The position numbers and the translations under genes were made by a program. From positions 1 through 64,000 of the forward strand of contig JAGMUV010000027.1 in NCBI GenBank assembly GCA_020744425.1: a stretch of 64,000 bases of DNA. The letters run 5' to 3'. Positions 12,001-22,445 of the stretch are shown here, piece after piece; positions within the stretch are counted from its first letter, which is position 1; each line of letters opens with the position of its first letter. The DNA comes from Dactylonectria macrodidyma. Taxonomy: Eukaryota > Ascomycota > Sordariomycetes > Hypocreales > Nectriaceae. The notes beneath the pieces were generated by a model. It did not search any database and was not told where the DNA came from. It saw nothing but the letters and a program-made list of their open reading frames with translations.

Positions 12001-12363
12001 ATTTTGTCCTTGTCCGTGTTCATTAGAACCAGTATTCTTGAAGGAGGTTCCAACCCGTCCTCGATTTTGTCTTTTGCTTTGCTCTTGTCCGTGATGTTCG
12101 GCTCCACGCTTTACGCCAGCTTGTCGTTGGCCATCCGAAAACCTCAGTGTTGTCATGTACTCGTGCCCGTCTAGCTCATTTGGCGTGTAAGATCCGCCGA
12201 CATCAGCTGTCTCTACCATCTGTGTAGGCATTGGCAGGATTTCTGGTGGTGATTGTTGTTGATTGCTGTTTTTTTCATTTTGCCGTCGAATTCTCTGCTT
12301 TTTATTGCCGGGCTGTCTCTCTTTCGAAAATCTCAGTCTCCCCATACGGGGCTGCACGTCCAA
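6058..12363 (-). CDS. Helitron Rep/PIF1-like helicase (three exons)
   Basis: I join 12363-9718, 9650-8551 and 8491-6058 (minus strand) across two GT-AG introns (67 and 59 bp) with frame kept; the product is about 2050-2060 aa. Exon 1 carries the Helitron N-terminal region and the HUH motif HVHGLLW (about residue 836). Exon 2 has a C/H-rich patch (HVHTATC...CRFH) and the double-tyrosine motif YYLTNYATK (about 1012-1020). Exon 3 has a SF1 PIF1-type helicase: Walker A GGEGGTGKS (about 1555), Walker B IIDEVSM, GDFHQF, and the late motifs DYKIQGETL and YVQLSRCKSL. The Rep part nicks and joins single strands, and the helicase unwinds. No internal stops. The start is uncertain: the frame begins with TTG at 12363, the first ATG is at 12345, and the frame is open to about 12499, so an upstream exon is possible. 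Confidence 0.85.
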
Positions 12364-12413
12364 TCCATTATGCGGATATTCGCCAATGTCCGTTATCTCT
12401 GCAACCTGTGTGG
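12115..12413 (-). repeat. Duplicated about 36-residue unit at the Helitron protein N-terminus
   Basis: Two protein-level repeats lie in the same frame. One (about 12413-12306) starts PTQVAEITDIG and ends with RLRFSKERQPG; the other (about 12228-12115) starts PTQMVETADVG and ends with TLRFSDGQRQAG. The first copy begins upstream of the first in-frame ATG, which suggests that translation really starts further upstream. Confidence 0.65.
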
Positions 12414-12613
12414 GGTTTGGTGTTATGGGAAGCTGTACTGGTGCAGGTTTGGTTGCTGTACTTGCTGCGGCCTCATTTCCCGAGGAGGTAGAGGATTACA
12501 TGACTGGTGTGAATTACGGTATCGCATGGTAGATCTAGGTTTGAAGTCTCTAGGTTTGATCCAGACCGCGGCACGGATCCGAGCCTATGTAGAGTTGACT
12601 TTTCCTATCGGAC

Positions 12614-14040
12614 CTATTCGTCTGACACTCTGGACACCGTGACCTCAGTCGTGACCTGAATGCTGTGTTCCATGACAACATTACGATCAGCATCAATACT
12701 ATCCGCCACCTCGGGTATCGCATTGATATGATCTTGGCTTTCACCGCCGGGAACCGAAAGCCGTTGCTCAAATTTCGAACAGCCAATGTCGAACAACATG
12801 TAGTGCGGCGAGCGTTTTTGACTGCGGGAACCTACAGTCATCACTTGACCCTCGAGATCACTGCGGGGATTATTCATCGGCATAGAATTAGCGCGATCTG
12901 CAAGGCCATGACTTCTCCAGCTTTCGCTGCCACCGTCGCTGGTCAATGCCCTCTTAACCGTGCTGATAAGATGCTTGAGGCTTGGTGCGCAGACCACGAT
13001 GGACGCGACCAGGATCTCGCGAGAAGCCCACCCCAGCGCGATAGCGAGGGTTTCAATGTTCTTGAGTGAATAGTACGCTCGAAGGATAGCGCAGACCATA
13101 ACGAAGATCCCGGAGGAGAACAGCACTACCAGGGGAATTTTTTTCCTGTAACCCAAAGTTGACTGAAGGAGCAGAGGCAGAGGAATGGCCATTATCCCAA
13201 TATCTGTCCTGCAAGAATCGATCAGATTAGCCAAGGTTGAGTTGATCGTGGAGGGAGGGAAAGACTCACACGATATCTAAAGCTGTAATAATGATATAGT
13301 TTCCTCGACGAAGGGTGCAGTTATCTACATAACTCGTTAGCGATAAGATGGAATTGGGAAGCGATGATGTCTTACCGCCCGGGAATGGTTTTATTTGCCA
13401 TGCTCTCTCGATTGGATAACAAGAAAAGATATGCCAGAGGAGGCTTGCCAGAAATGTTGCCGCAGAAACGACTATCATCAGCCTGGCAAGCTTTTGCTGC
13501 CTAAGACCCATCCTATAATAACAGTTAGCAATTCAAGTGAAACACGACATGCATTAGAAGGGTGGCGAACGTGAGTCTGTTGTAGAGAAACAAGAGAACT
13601 CCCTTGAGACTCCAGATCAGAAGTATGTAAAACACCCAGGCCACAAACGCATGCTTTGAACCTTTGACAAGTCGGGGCACCTCATTGTCGGGAACCTCCA
13701 GTGCTGTCTCCTCGTTGAGTCCAATATTGTTACCGAGATGACCTGGTGAGCAGAATCAATAAAATGCTCTGGAAGGCAAGTGAAGAGAAGTATGTGCCTA
13801 CCGCAAGTGTAGAGGAAGGTCGCTTCCAGAACCCAAAACACCTGATCCAGCAAAGTCAATAAATTGGAGCGTTTGGAGAATTGTAGGGGGTGTGCTTACG
13901 ACTGAAACTCCAGCAAACAGATCATCGAGGGCAAATTTGCGGAAACCAACCACTCTCCAGCGCGAATAGAATCTCAGGCCGAAGATTATGATGCCAACCC
14001 CAAGCTCGGAGAACAGCTCGGCAGTGAGATTGTAGGCCAT
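12614..14040 (-). CDS. Fungal rhodopsin-domain integral membrane protein
   Basis: Six exons, minus strand: 14040-13900, 13841-13802, 13742-13571, 13512-13376, 13324-13270 and 13208-12614. Introns are 51-61 bp with GT-AG ends, the frame is kept at every junction, and the product is 379 aa. The N-terminus has a first membrane span and GLRFYSRW followed by FALDDLFAG, as in the fungal rhodopsin domain of PTH11-type receptors. Further hydrophobic spans follow (VFWVLEATFLY; FVAWVFYILLIW; LMIVVSAATFLASLLWHIF; TDIGIMAIPLPLLL; ILVASIVVCAPSLKHL), giving about seven in total, then a polar tail of about 130 residues. There is no CFEM domain. It probably senses an external cue at the plasma membrane, as known for some PTH11-like receptors. 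It looks intact and lies beside the Helitron gene in the same direction. Confidence 0.85.
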
Positions 14041-15340
14041 GACGACAGAGAGTGCTTTAGGGTGACAACGAAGTATGACAAGGCAAAAAAAAAAACCACC
14101 TCTTGAGGATGTAGCACTCTTGATGCCTCTAGGATTCCTGGTGGAATAGGGGTAATATATTTTACGTGCAGGGATCAAGGATTCTAAAGGGTTAATATCT
14201 TAGGGAACAGCTTCCTGGAACTGTCAGGGTCAGGCCCCGTAGGGGCTTAAGCGGCAGCTAGCGCTTGGACCTGATCCGTGCGAACGGATTCTCAGCTATG
14301 GCAAAAGGGAAACCCGGATCCATGACCCAGGCTCAGCCTGTGACAGGAACTCACAGATACTGCATTAGCACAAACCGGGGAATTGCGTGTGCATGCTAAC
14401 TATTGGCTATCGATTATTGTGACCGCCTCGTGTGTGGAGTCGGCTCTTGAAGTCAAACGCCATCCCCGAATAAGACGGACGCTAACTCACTCGGCCTAGA
14501 AACCTGAGTCTTATGAGTATACAGTCCAGCTAAATTTTCAGTATTTAAATAGTATAGCCCTTAAGAGTGAGAGTTTAAGTCGTCTGTTAAAGCTAAGTGA
14601 AATTAAAAATTAGAATTATAAAGAAAACTCCCTATAAAAAACATACATCTGCTAGGGAGAGAAGTTAGGCCCGGGACCGAATCTCTCCATCCTCTGGATA
14701 GGTCTCTCTTGAAATGCTGGGGTCGCCTGTCACTATCACATGCCTCTCCGTTACTTTAATTTCTCTTTACTAAAGACTAAAATCAAAGCGTGTTAGTCTT
14801 GCCCGGGTTACGAGAATGGTGACTGCCGGATTGGTTTTGAGTGGGTGGTCCGGCTTCCCCGCTTCCCCGACGGCGTGATCAGAGCCTAAACCCAATATAC
14901 TAACCCGATACTGCTTAGCCAAGGCCTCTCTTTTCTTGTCCAGCTGGAACTTTCCGTCTCCCCGCCAATTTTTGCTTAACGCGACACTAACTGGCGGCGA
15001 GCCCGAATGTGGCAAACGCCACACCAAATGCTCTACACTCTGGCTTCGAGTGCGCGAGGGAATCTCCTTGAGTGCGATAAGACTGCAGGTCACTTGCCCT
15101 ATCCCACGGGCTGTGTGAAACTTCCGTGGCGCACCTCGCCCCCACATGACACCGTATCCCATCAATCGTCGGAAACCTCCGCGGCCGTCACGACAGAGGG
15201 GCAAAAAAGCAAAAAGGAATCAGGTGGCGAATGAACAGCCACACCAGCGAGATCAACTTGAGGAACGAAAGGCTTCTCTGGACGCGAAGACCCTTGCAAA
15301 CTTCACCCCGCAAAATGCCTTGAGGACAGTGTGGGAAATA
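14041..15340. other. Gene-free stretch
   Basis: I see nothing I can name. A minus-strand frame at 14770-15204 (144 codons) overlaps several plus-strand frames and has no family signature, so I leave it uncalled. Confidence 0.4.
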
Positions 15341-15342
15341 GG

Positions 15343-15462
15343 CGGTCCATAATGGGCTCCTGGACTGGACCGCCTACTCAGCCCAGTCCAGTCCAGCAAT
15401 TTTGCTGGACCAGGCGGTCCAGTCCAAGGCCATTGGACCAACTGGACCGCCCATTTAAGGCC
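15343..15462. repeat. GGTCC/GGACC-rich palindromic cluster
   Basis: Within about 120 bp there are about ten GGACC/GGTCC/AGTCC motifs in alternating orientation (GGCGGTCCA, TGGACTGGACCGCC, GCTGGACCAGGCGGTCC, ACTGGACCGCCC). The outer copies are inverted relative to one another. It is probably a small MITE or one end of a hAT element with subterminal repeats. Confidence 0.5.
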
Positions 15463-15805
15463 CATATTGTCAGGTGAGTAAATAGTGCAATTTGATTGGT
15501 TGAGCTTGGTGGGAAATATGATTATTAGACCAGCTTACGTACCGTACATAAGTTAAATACCTTCGATAACGGTGCTGTAATGCAGCCATTGCAGCGTAAA
15601 ATGTTGGCCTAACTGCGCAGGCAGCTACTGAAGCATGGCTAGGTACCATCAATTATTCTACACCCCAACGACTTCTGCCTATCGCTATGACTCAATACTC
15701 TATATTGCCTAGAAGGCTTTAATGGTATTTAGAGTGACTAAATGCCCTTCTATTGCCATTTATGCCATTGCTGTGGAGTAATTGAATCTCAACCCAAACT
15801 TGGTC

Positions 15806-16240
15806 ATGACATCATTAATTAGCGACGACCAATCATCTACTATTTCTGCAGATGCGAGTAACACTACGGAACTTTCTAGCCTCTTTCGTATGTCAGGAGC
15901 AAATCCCCAAAGCCCTGACGGTCCGCATGAGGACACTACCGATGATGTCGACGATGCTTAACAAGGTATTAATTAACTAGAGTAAGCTCGGAGGCTATAC
16001 CATGGCACCACATTCCAAGCGACAGCACATCTCCCGGACATGGGAACATGGGTATCGCATTCAAAACATGAATAGCCAAGTTATCTTTTGGCTTTGCAAG
16101 ATTTGCATACAGAGAAAGGCTAACAGGAACACGATGTACAATATTGCTGGCGGCTCGCACTCGCAGATACGTCACCTCTACGGTGGCACCTTTGGGTGGA
16201 GTCGGCAAAAACCGCAAATGCCCAAAATCCAAAATTCCCA
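15806..16240 (+). pseudogene. hAT transposase N-terminal BED-finger fragment, decayed
   Basis: A possible start (MTSLISDDQSST) is followed by an acidic N-terminus and stops at about 15958. A later frame (about 16002-16240) reads TWEHGYRIQ and FWLCKICI followed by a histidine-containing HSQIRHLYG. That is the W-x2-GY...C-x2-C...HL pattern of the BED-type zinc finger at the N-terminus of fungal hAT transposases. Several frameshifts and stops break it. Confidence 0.55.
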
Positions 16241-16246
16241 CCAGAC

Positions 16247-17512
16247 ATGGCTATATGAATATTCAAATAACGTCTTATATGAATATGCATGAATATATTC
16301 ATATTCATATCCATATAATATATGAATATAATATGTACTTACGTATCCATATTCATGCATATTCATATAAGGAAGGCGGTTCTTGATTGGCTCAAATGAG
16401 TTCTAATCTCTGTGGGAGATGATAGGTACTAGTCACATCCGGCCTCATTAGCTTAGGCCACATGGCAGCGTAGGCGCTATGCCATCAATCCCACATTCAC
16501 TTTGAGCTGCTAGACATTCTCCTAGGACACTGCAAAAGTAGAAGGTATACAGCTAAGTTTTACATCTTCCTGCTTTCTCTATAGATTATACCGTTATACG
16601 GCATGCTAATAAGATAATTGGGCCCACTACTCGCAGTCGAGCAACCGCGATGATCGTATAATTCGCTCTATCGATATGTGTTGGTTTATACTCGAGGATG
16701 TCCTCGTATATACCGCCGCCGTCCTTCTCGATCCTATTAAACGCAAGAGCTATATCGAAGAATGTTGGCCTAAGGAATGGCACGAGGGCGCGTCTGCCGC
16801 CGCCCGCAGTCTCTAGAAGGAAGAGTACAATCACGGTATCGAGGTACAGCTCTCAGAGCAATCCTTGGCTATGCCTGGTTTATTAAAACGAAGGAAGGAT
16901 ACGGTGCTCAAAGATGCACTTAGAGCTGCGAAATAAGACGATGCCGAGAGCACGGGGCAAAGATAATTTCGATGGCTTTATCTCAGAGGCTCCCATCGCA
17001 CTTGCAGAGGGTACTACGCCCCTTCAATGGTGGTGTAGTAGTGCATTCATATAGCGGACCCACGGCTTAGCCGTATAGCTATCGATTTCCTGTCTATACC
17101 AATAGAATCAGCAGAGCCAGAGCGGACCTTTTCAGGGGCTAGGCGCACAGCTAGATGGGATAGGGTTACGATTGCTGATTGAGAGCATTAAGAAGATTGA
17201 GTGTATCGGCAACTGGCTGCGAGAGGGACATATTAGATCTTCAGCTGTGGGCTAGACAGGCCTCCCGTGTGATCCGGAGGCTATAGAGGGTGATATCTAG
17301 TAGCGTATAGGTCAAATGGGAGCGATTGAGAAGTTTTCTGTCTATATAGCTACATCCATCGATTCCTCTTACTTCACTGCACTAGCTTGGCATCACGTGA
17401 ATCCTTATATGAATATGCATGAATATGGTATATGAATATGTGTTTTGCTAGATAAGTTGAATATAATATGAATATAAGAAAATCGGTGTGAATATTCATA
17501 TAGCCATGTATG
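16247..17512 (+). mobile_element. Decayed hAT element with ATATGAATAT subterminal repeats
   Basis: The left end starts CATGGCTATATGAATATTCA at 16247 and the right end at 17512 is its complement. Both subterminal regions are filled with ATATGAATAT/GCATGAATAT repeats (16280-16375 and 17405-17500). The segment is about 1.27 kb. I found no matching 8-bp target duplication, consistent with age or rearrangement. Another copy of the inner repeat forms an inverted pair at 16285-16307 / 16349-16371. Confidence 0.6.
16690..17250 (+). pseudogene. hAT transposase C-terminal region, broken
   Basis: A frame near 16710-16800 reads YTAAVLLDPIKRKSYIEECW, the block before the dimerisation domain in fungal hAT proteins. 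After stops, 17070-17235 reads RIAIDFLSIPIESAEPERTF, GARRTARWDRV and KKIECIGNWLREGHI, the hAT dimerisation domain. In-frame stops (for example where Trp and Arg codons would sit) and gaps show it is dead. The pattern fits RIP, which is inference. Confidence 0.75.
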
Positions 17513-17774
17513 ATTCCCACAACACCAACACACCAAAATCCAATTACACGATCGTACGTAAAACTCATACAATTCAATTATCATACTTAAATACATAGTC
17601 GGCTGGTCTTCGCTTCGCTAAGGACCTCATGTGAGATAAGTGATCCATAGCTACTGACCCAGAACACCACGTGAAGGTGCCAGCCATCGTTCTGGTGCTT
17701 CATCGGCGCTATCTATGTGCAAGGGAAAATGCTGGTGTGTTTTGCGTACAGGAAGAAAAGAGAAATACACATTC

Positions 17775-18113
17775 CTAATCAAGCTGAAGAGGGTCTTCAG
17801 CAGTACCAGCACCAGCGGATCCGTCATAAAGGTTAGGGACCAGATCCATCTCATCATCGTCGTCAGCTTCATCCTTGACTTCAATGGGATCGGCCTCTCG
17901 AGACCCGCCAGCAGGGAGGGCCAAGGGGGCAGCCGCAGCCTCGTACGAGATGCGCTCAGCTACTCGACCCCACGTATTCTCAACTTCATCCCGTTTGGAG
18001 CACGAAGCAGAGCGATCCGGCCATTTGCAATTGCCGCAGCAGCCACCGAAGTGACCCGGAAGGCGATTACAATGGGGGAAGGGGCTTGCGTACGAGTCGT
18101 GGTCCCTTGCCAT
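17775..18113 (-). CDS. Small Cys-motif/acidic protein of the CGTACG element (gene A)
   Basis: Function not known. 112 codons from ATG at 18113 (an alternative ATG at 18122 is in frame). The N-terminal third is Cys-rich, with CCGNCKW at residues 25-31 and a further Cys at about 37. The C-terminal half is acidic and begins PIEVKDEADDDDE. The gene at 19018 has the same layout (CGYCGQQW, then PIEVDASDDE), so the two probably share an origin. They are transcribed away from one another across a 0.9-kb spacer that contains three exact CGTACG motifs. Two motifs (17942, 18089) lie inside this gene. A zinc-binding DNA- or protein-contact role is possible but unproven. Confidence 0.5.
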   Translation of the reverse strand: MARDHDSYASPFPHCNRLPGHFGGCCGNCKWPDRSASCSKRDEVENTWGRVAERISYEAAAAPLALPAGGSREADPIEVKDEADDDDEMDLVPNLYDGSAGAGTAEDPLQLD

Positions 18114-18122
18114 CTTGTGCAA

Positions 18123-19017
18123 GCACGAAGAGCATGCCCGTTACCTGTTCCAGCCGAATTCGATTCCTCAGAAAGGTCACGGGACGACCAGGCAAGGCAA
18201 GGATAGCGCGCTGTACCTAGTGCATTCTTTGTGTACGGAGCGAGCTGTTGACCTGAGATGTCAACCCAGAGGAGGCGAGTGCCTTCTGGCCGTACTGGAG
18301 GCTATTGATCCCCCTTTCGAGTCAATTTTACTTTGTGTAAGGTCTGCGTTGAAGAACAGGAAAAGGGAGGGAGGAGAAGACGCTGAATCGATATATTAGT
18401 GAGCGCTTCATACGAGCGGTGAGGCAAATGACTTACTGGCCCGCCCTGCTGCTGCTGCTCGGCGTTGTTGTTGTTGTTGTTCCTGCAGAGGTGTGAGCCC
18501 GCGGTCCGAAAAGAGGGGGCAGCGCGGCAATAAGGGCAAGGGACGAAGAGGGAGGAAGAGGCTCGTACGCGTTCATTTTGGCTTTATTGAAAAGAAAATA
18601 TTAGCTTTGGATCAAATGAGAGGCAAGGCGGTCTTGTGCGTACAGCGGCGGCGGCGGCGGCGGCCGTGGTAGTGATTGTGGTGAGGAAAGAACGAAGAAA
18701 GAAGCCTCGCCATTTCAGAAGAGATCACAGTCAAAAGTGAATGCACGTAGAGCTAGCAGTATCAAGCAATGCCATATAGTTATTTACTACCATTCACTTG
18801 ATGCTATCGCTACGGTATTAATGGCCAGCAAGCTAATTATCAGCCTCAGCCTTATAGTGGATCTCGGCCTTATCGTCTCCGCACCTTGAAATGCGTATAG
18901 CATAATTGCTTTGTTTATTTGCTTTGCTTAAAAATCTTTTCTCTTGCAATTTCTTACCTTCATCCCTTCTTTTCTTTCTTCTCTTTTCCTATGATCGTTT
19001 TCCCGTTTACGCGTACG
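18123..19017. promoter_or_regulatory. Divergent spacer between genes A and B
   Basis: About 0.9 kb between two divergently transcribed genes. It holds CGTACG at 18564 and 19012 (the latter 1 bp before the gene B ATG), near-copies at 18231 and 18639, a GTT/GTTGTT tract near 18461-18482 and a CGG/GCC repeat near 18644-18664. It probably carries the promoters of both genes. I cannot point to a TATA box or start site. Confidence 0.4.
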
Positions 19018-20329
19018 ATGGTATCGCATGTTGCTGCTAAGCGATGCCCAAAGGAATATCGTCTTCACGATGAGATCCAAAGGGAGTCTCCAGCTAGTGG
19101 CTTTTGTGGCTACTGTGGCCAGCAATGGCCACAGCCGATTGAAGTTGATGCCTCTGATGACGAGACTTCATCTTGTAGGACTTCTCGACCCCAGATTTAA
19201 GGACCTTTTCTCCCATCTTCATCATCATCTTCCCAACCGCCACCACGACGTCAGCGAGATCATACGAGCAACCTCCAAACCCGCTTTAAAGCAGCCGCGA
19301 CATCAGCCCTCAGAGAATCTCGCCCTGCCAAATACCTTGATCCAGACTCACACCCACTTGGCCTTCCTATCCGACTTATCACTCTCTTGATCATTGGGGA
19401 GCGAAGGAGCACTTTCTTTATCCCTCGGAAGACAGAGAAGCTAGGTGCGTACGATAATCTCATTAGCAACTGATCGCTTACCTGATATTCTAGGCACAGT
19501 TGACCTCGACCCCTTGCCATTCCACGAAATCGAGACATTCGACGCGATAACCGAAGAACAATGGGTAAACTCATACGTACGGCCAAACTACGAGGACTAC
19601 TTTGCGAGGGACCCTCAATGGAAGATTGGCAAGTCTTGGTCAAAAGAAAACGGAATACACTTTCTACCGATGCCAAAAGCCGGTCAAGGTCGTACGATTA
19701 CAGACCTCTTCCAGAAGCCAGATGAAGAGTCTGGTTATGGTATCACATGGGAGATCCAAGATGGCCGTATTGTTGTCTATTTTGCCTTCCAGGATGAGAT
19801 CAGTCAGGCTCGTACGGATGAAAAAAAGAGGCCTAAGAAGACTACATCATCGAAGGCCAGGTCAACTAAGATCAAGCAAGAGGCCCTTCAAATTGACCCA
19901 GCGAGCTTTGACTCATCCCCACCACCTAGCGCTCGTACGGATGAGATACTAGTGAAAGAAGAGAGATTTGACTCTATTGATGTTGCGGCATTTGAGTCTA
20001 CATCCCAGCTCGACAAGGCATCTGATCTCTTGGAGGACGACGATGAGCAACTATTTTATCGTACGCCAACCCCTTCGTCGCAGCCCCCAAAGAGGGGACG
20101 ACCGCAAAGTCAGGCGCCAGATGACTTTGACCAAGGCCTACCAAAGAAGCCAAAACGTACAGGCAGCAAGGTGACTCGTATGAAGGCTAGCTCTAGATTC
20201 CCTCCCTCTATAGCTAGTAACGACGAAGCTCACAGTGACGATTCTCAAGAGAATGAAACCCCAGAGCCTGCATCTGGGCCAGCCACTCGGACCCGTCATT
20301 TCCACAAGAGACGGCCAACTCGTAAATAG
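19018..20329 (+). pseudogene. Gene B of the CGTACG element: Cys-motif protein, one in-frame stop
   Basis: Two exons, 19018-19444 and 19494-20329, around a 49-bp GT-AG intron, coding 420 residues if the single TAA at 19198-19200 is ignored. That stop sits where CAA (Gln) would fit, as a C-to-T change would give. The N-terminus has FCGYCGQQW (Cys30, Cys33) then PIEVDASDDE, matching gene A. The middle (about 60-230) looks globular: KYLDPDSHPLGLPIRL, then LDPLPFHEIETFD, then PQWKIGKSWSKENGIHFLP. The C-terminus is charged and disordered with PKRGRPQS (AT-hook-like GRP) and basic ends. The TAA could also be removed by an unseen intron, so the gene may still work. The protein family is not recognised. 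CGTACG occurs five times in exon 2, mostly encoding Arg-Thr, and once in the intron. Confidence 0.55.
19448..20065. repeat. Most regular run of CGTACG motifs
   Basis: Six exact copies at 19448, 19576, 19691, 19811, 19934 and 20060, separated by 115-128 bp, then one-mismatch forms at 20156 (CGTACA) and 20177 (CGTATG). The first lies in the intron of gene B; the rest lie in its second exon. The fullest form is TCGTACGA, seen at 17941, 19690, 20337, 21871 and 24665. Confidence 0.85.
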
Positions 20330-20354
20330 GGATTTCTCGTACGAGACTCACATT

Positions 20355-21732
20355 CAAGGATCGGACCCACTACACTGTAAATCCACGTGGACCACATATA
20401 AGTGGCCCATCTCTATTACATCCACTTGTCGGCGCTCAGATTACGTAATAATCCACTACACTTGGACCTGAAAGTGGATGTAATGGAGTGGATTTAAGTG
20501 GATTTAGGTATAGTTGGATATTCCCTGACCCTGCACGGTCGATAGTACTTATTTTTGTATAGAATTGCCTGTTAAATCGAGGTACCTAGACTCAAGTTAG
20601 CCAAGGCCGATCACCCCCACAGCTAATCTTACAACGTGATACGAGAAACTGCCCCTATTGAGCGCGTTTTGAAAGATTTCCTGCTGTTGTTTTTGCCCAA
20701 AATTTTTTTTGCACAATGTCAGCCAACCAGCCCAGTCAGGCCAACAGCAGCACCTCGAAGACCGTCTTTTTCACCATTTCAGAGGCTGGACTTGGTTAGA
20801 ACGCGCTCGTGATACTAGGTCTTGGCTGTGGGACTTTGGCTATGATATTCAACGTCATGGCTTACGCAAATGGGCTTGCAAGGACTGTATCCTCGGAAAT
20901 CGTCCCATTATCGCGACTTTTACCTCTTCAGGTCTCCAGAACGCGGCAAATCATCTATGGCGTGAGCACAAAACACCAGCACCAGAGGGAGAGAAAAAGA
21001 GCACCACACAGCTGAAATCCGAAGGCGCACTGAAATCGAACCAGCCGACTATTGCCTCGGTTTTCTGTTTGAAACTGGACGTCAACAAGCCTACGGAACA
21101 GAATATCGCGAATAGCTTCATCTCACGCTTTAATAAGCAACACTTTCAGCGTATGCTAACAAAGCAGATATCCTCGGTTATCCGGGATGGCCTTGGACTT
21201 CCTGACGATCCAGCCGATGTCAGCCGAGTGTGAGAGGTTATTTTCAGCTGCTGGCAAGATGATCTCGGGGTCGCGTACGGGCCTAGAGGCTGAGATTATC
21301 GCCATATGTCAGGTTTTACGCTCGTGGTATCGAGCTAGCCTTATCAAGGACCTGGATCCATTGCTTACCGGTAAGTCACACCTTGAAAGTAAGCTGGATG
21401 CCGGTTGTGGCACTCTAAGCGACGACGAGCTGGCGCTTGCTAAGTCAAAATGGCTATTGGAGGGCGAGGACAGCGCCAGCGAGGTTGACGATTCATCACA
21501 GCAGCAACAGGCTGAAGAGTTAGTGTCAACCTCTGAAAGTGAGGCTGAATAGGCACCGACGAGGTTGTGAATAGCCTCAAAGATCCACTATAAATCCACT
21601 TATAAATCCATGTGTGTACATCCATTCCACTCCGGTCGAATATGTGCTACATCCACTAGGTAATTGCCTAAAAATCGTACATCCACTCTACTTGGTCCCA
21701 AAGTGGAATGGATGTAGTGGTTCCGACCCTTG
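20355..21732 (+). mobile_element. hAT element 1, internally deleted, 8-bp TSD
   Basis: Ends CAAGGATCGGACCCACTAC (left, 20355) and the complementary GGTTCCGACCCTTG (right, to 21732). The target duplication is CTCACATT at 20347-20354 and 21733-21740. Subterminal regions are dense in ATCCACTT/AAGTGGAT. It is inserted just after gene B and within the stop codon region of the integrase gene. The same family is found at 22265-24187 and 52057-52853. Confidence 0.92.
20716..21552 (+). pseudogene. hAT transposase with internal deletion (element 1)
   Basis: The first part (about 20716-21150) has an N-terminal BED-like finger: RSWLWDFGYDI, WACKDC, then NHLWREH. After FNKQHFQRMLTKQ the frame jumps to the C-terminal dimerisation domain (21187-21552: MALDFLTIQPMSAECERLFS and an acidic, Gln-rich tail). 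The central catalytic part is missing and the two halves are in different frames. The copy cannot make transposase but keeps both ends. Confidence 0.85.
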
Positions 21733-22445
21733 CTCACATTTCTATTTCGTCATCAAAGTCATTTAGTCGATCTTGTATTTCAGCTGGTAATGGGTCTCCT
21801 TGGAGGGAAGCTTGGTCTTGGAGGGAGGTGTGATTCTGTTGGAGAAGAGTATACTATTTTCTTAGGTTAATCGTACGACTGGAATCTATTTCCTTGCCTT
21901 TGCTTACATCACGCCCAACACCTCCGCGAGGGATTGCTGTCAAAGCCAAAGTTGGCCCCTGGTTCCCCCCTTCAATGTGATCTCGTATATCTTGCCGCAG
22001 TTGAAGGTATATCTGAAAGAAAGGCCTCATTGGGTCCCTCTCGAGGGATTGGTCCCCATTGAACCCAAGGTCGAGTAGCCGTGACTGGCACCAATCGAAG
22101 GTATCAGGGGTGAGGAAGTTATCAATATCGATATCTTCAAGCGGTGCAAGCATCGTATGCAAAGCTTCAGTATCAGATCCTTCTCCCTCGCCATCAATAG
22201 GAACGCCCCAATTGCGGACTTCTCGTGTATTATAGAGATCCATTGGACGACCTGAGATAACATGCAAGGCTCGGAACCACTACACCCACTCACATTTGGA
22301 CCAAGTAGAGTGGATGTACGATTTTGTAGGCAATTACCTAGTGGATGTAATACATATTCGGCCGGAGTGGAATGGACGTACACACGTGGATTTATAAGTG
22401 GATTTATAAGTGGATTTTTGAGGCTATTCACAACCTCGTCGGTGC

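Larger units (their letters stand above)
5991..12550 (-). mobile_element. Helitron (rolling-circle transposon), boundaries approximate
   Basis: The body is defined by the Rep-helicase gene. The low-coordinate (3') limit is set by the end of similarity to the LINE leader at about 5990. On the minus strand that junction does not end in the usual CTRR with a nearby hairpin. The high-coordinate (5') limit is not visible; only 268 bp separate the first in-frame ATG from the stop codon of the neighbouring rhodopsin-domain gene. The Helitron may therefore end in that gap or extend over that gene. Confidence 0.6.

Noticed and set aside
14770..15204. 144-codon minus-strand open frame
   Set aside because: No domain, overlaps plus-strand frames of similar quality, and the region has no other gene sign.
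18460..18665. GTT and CGG runs as a special signal
   Set aside because: Ordinary short microsatellites; kept only as part of the spacer description.
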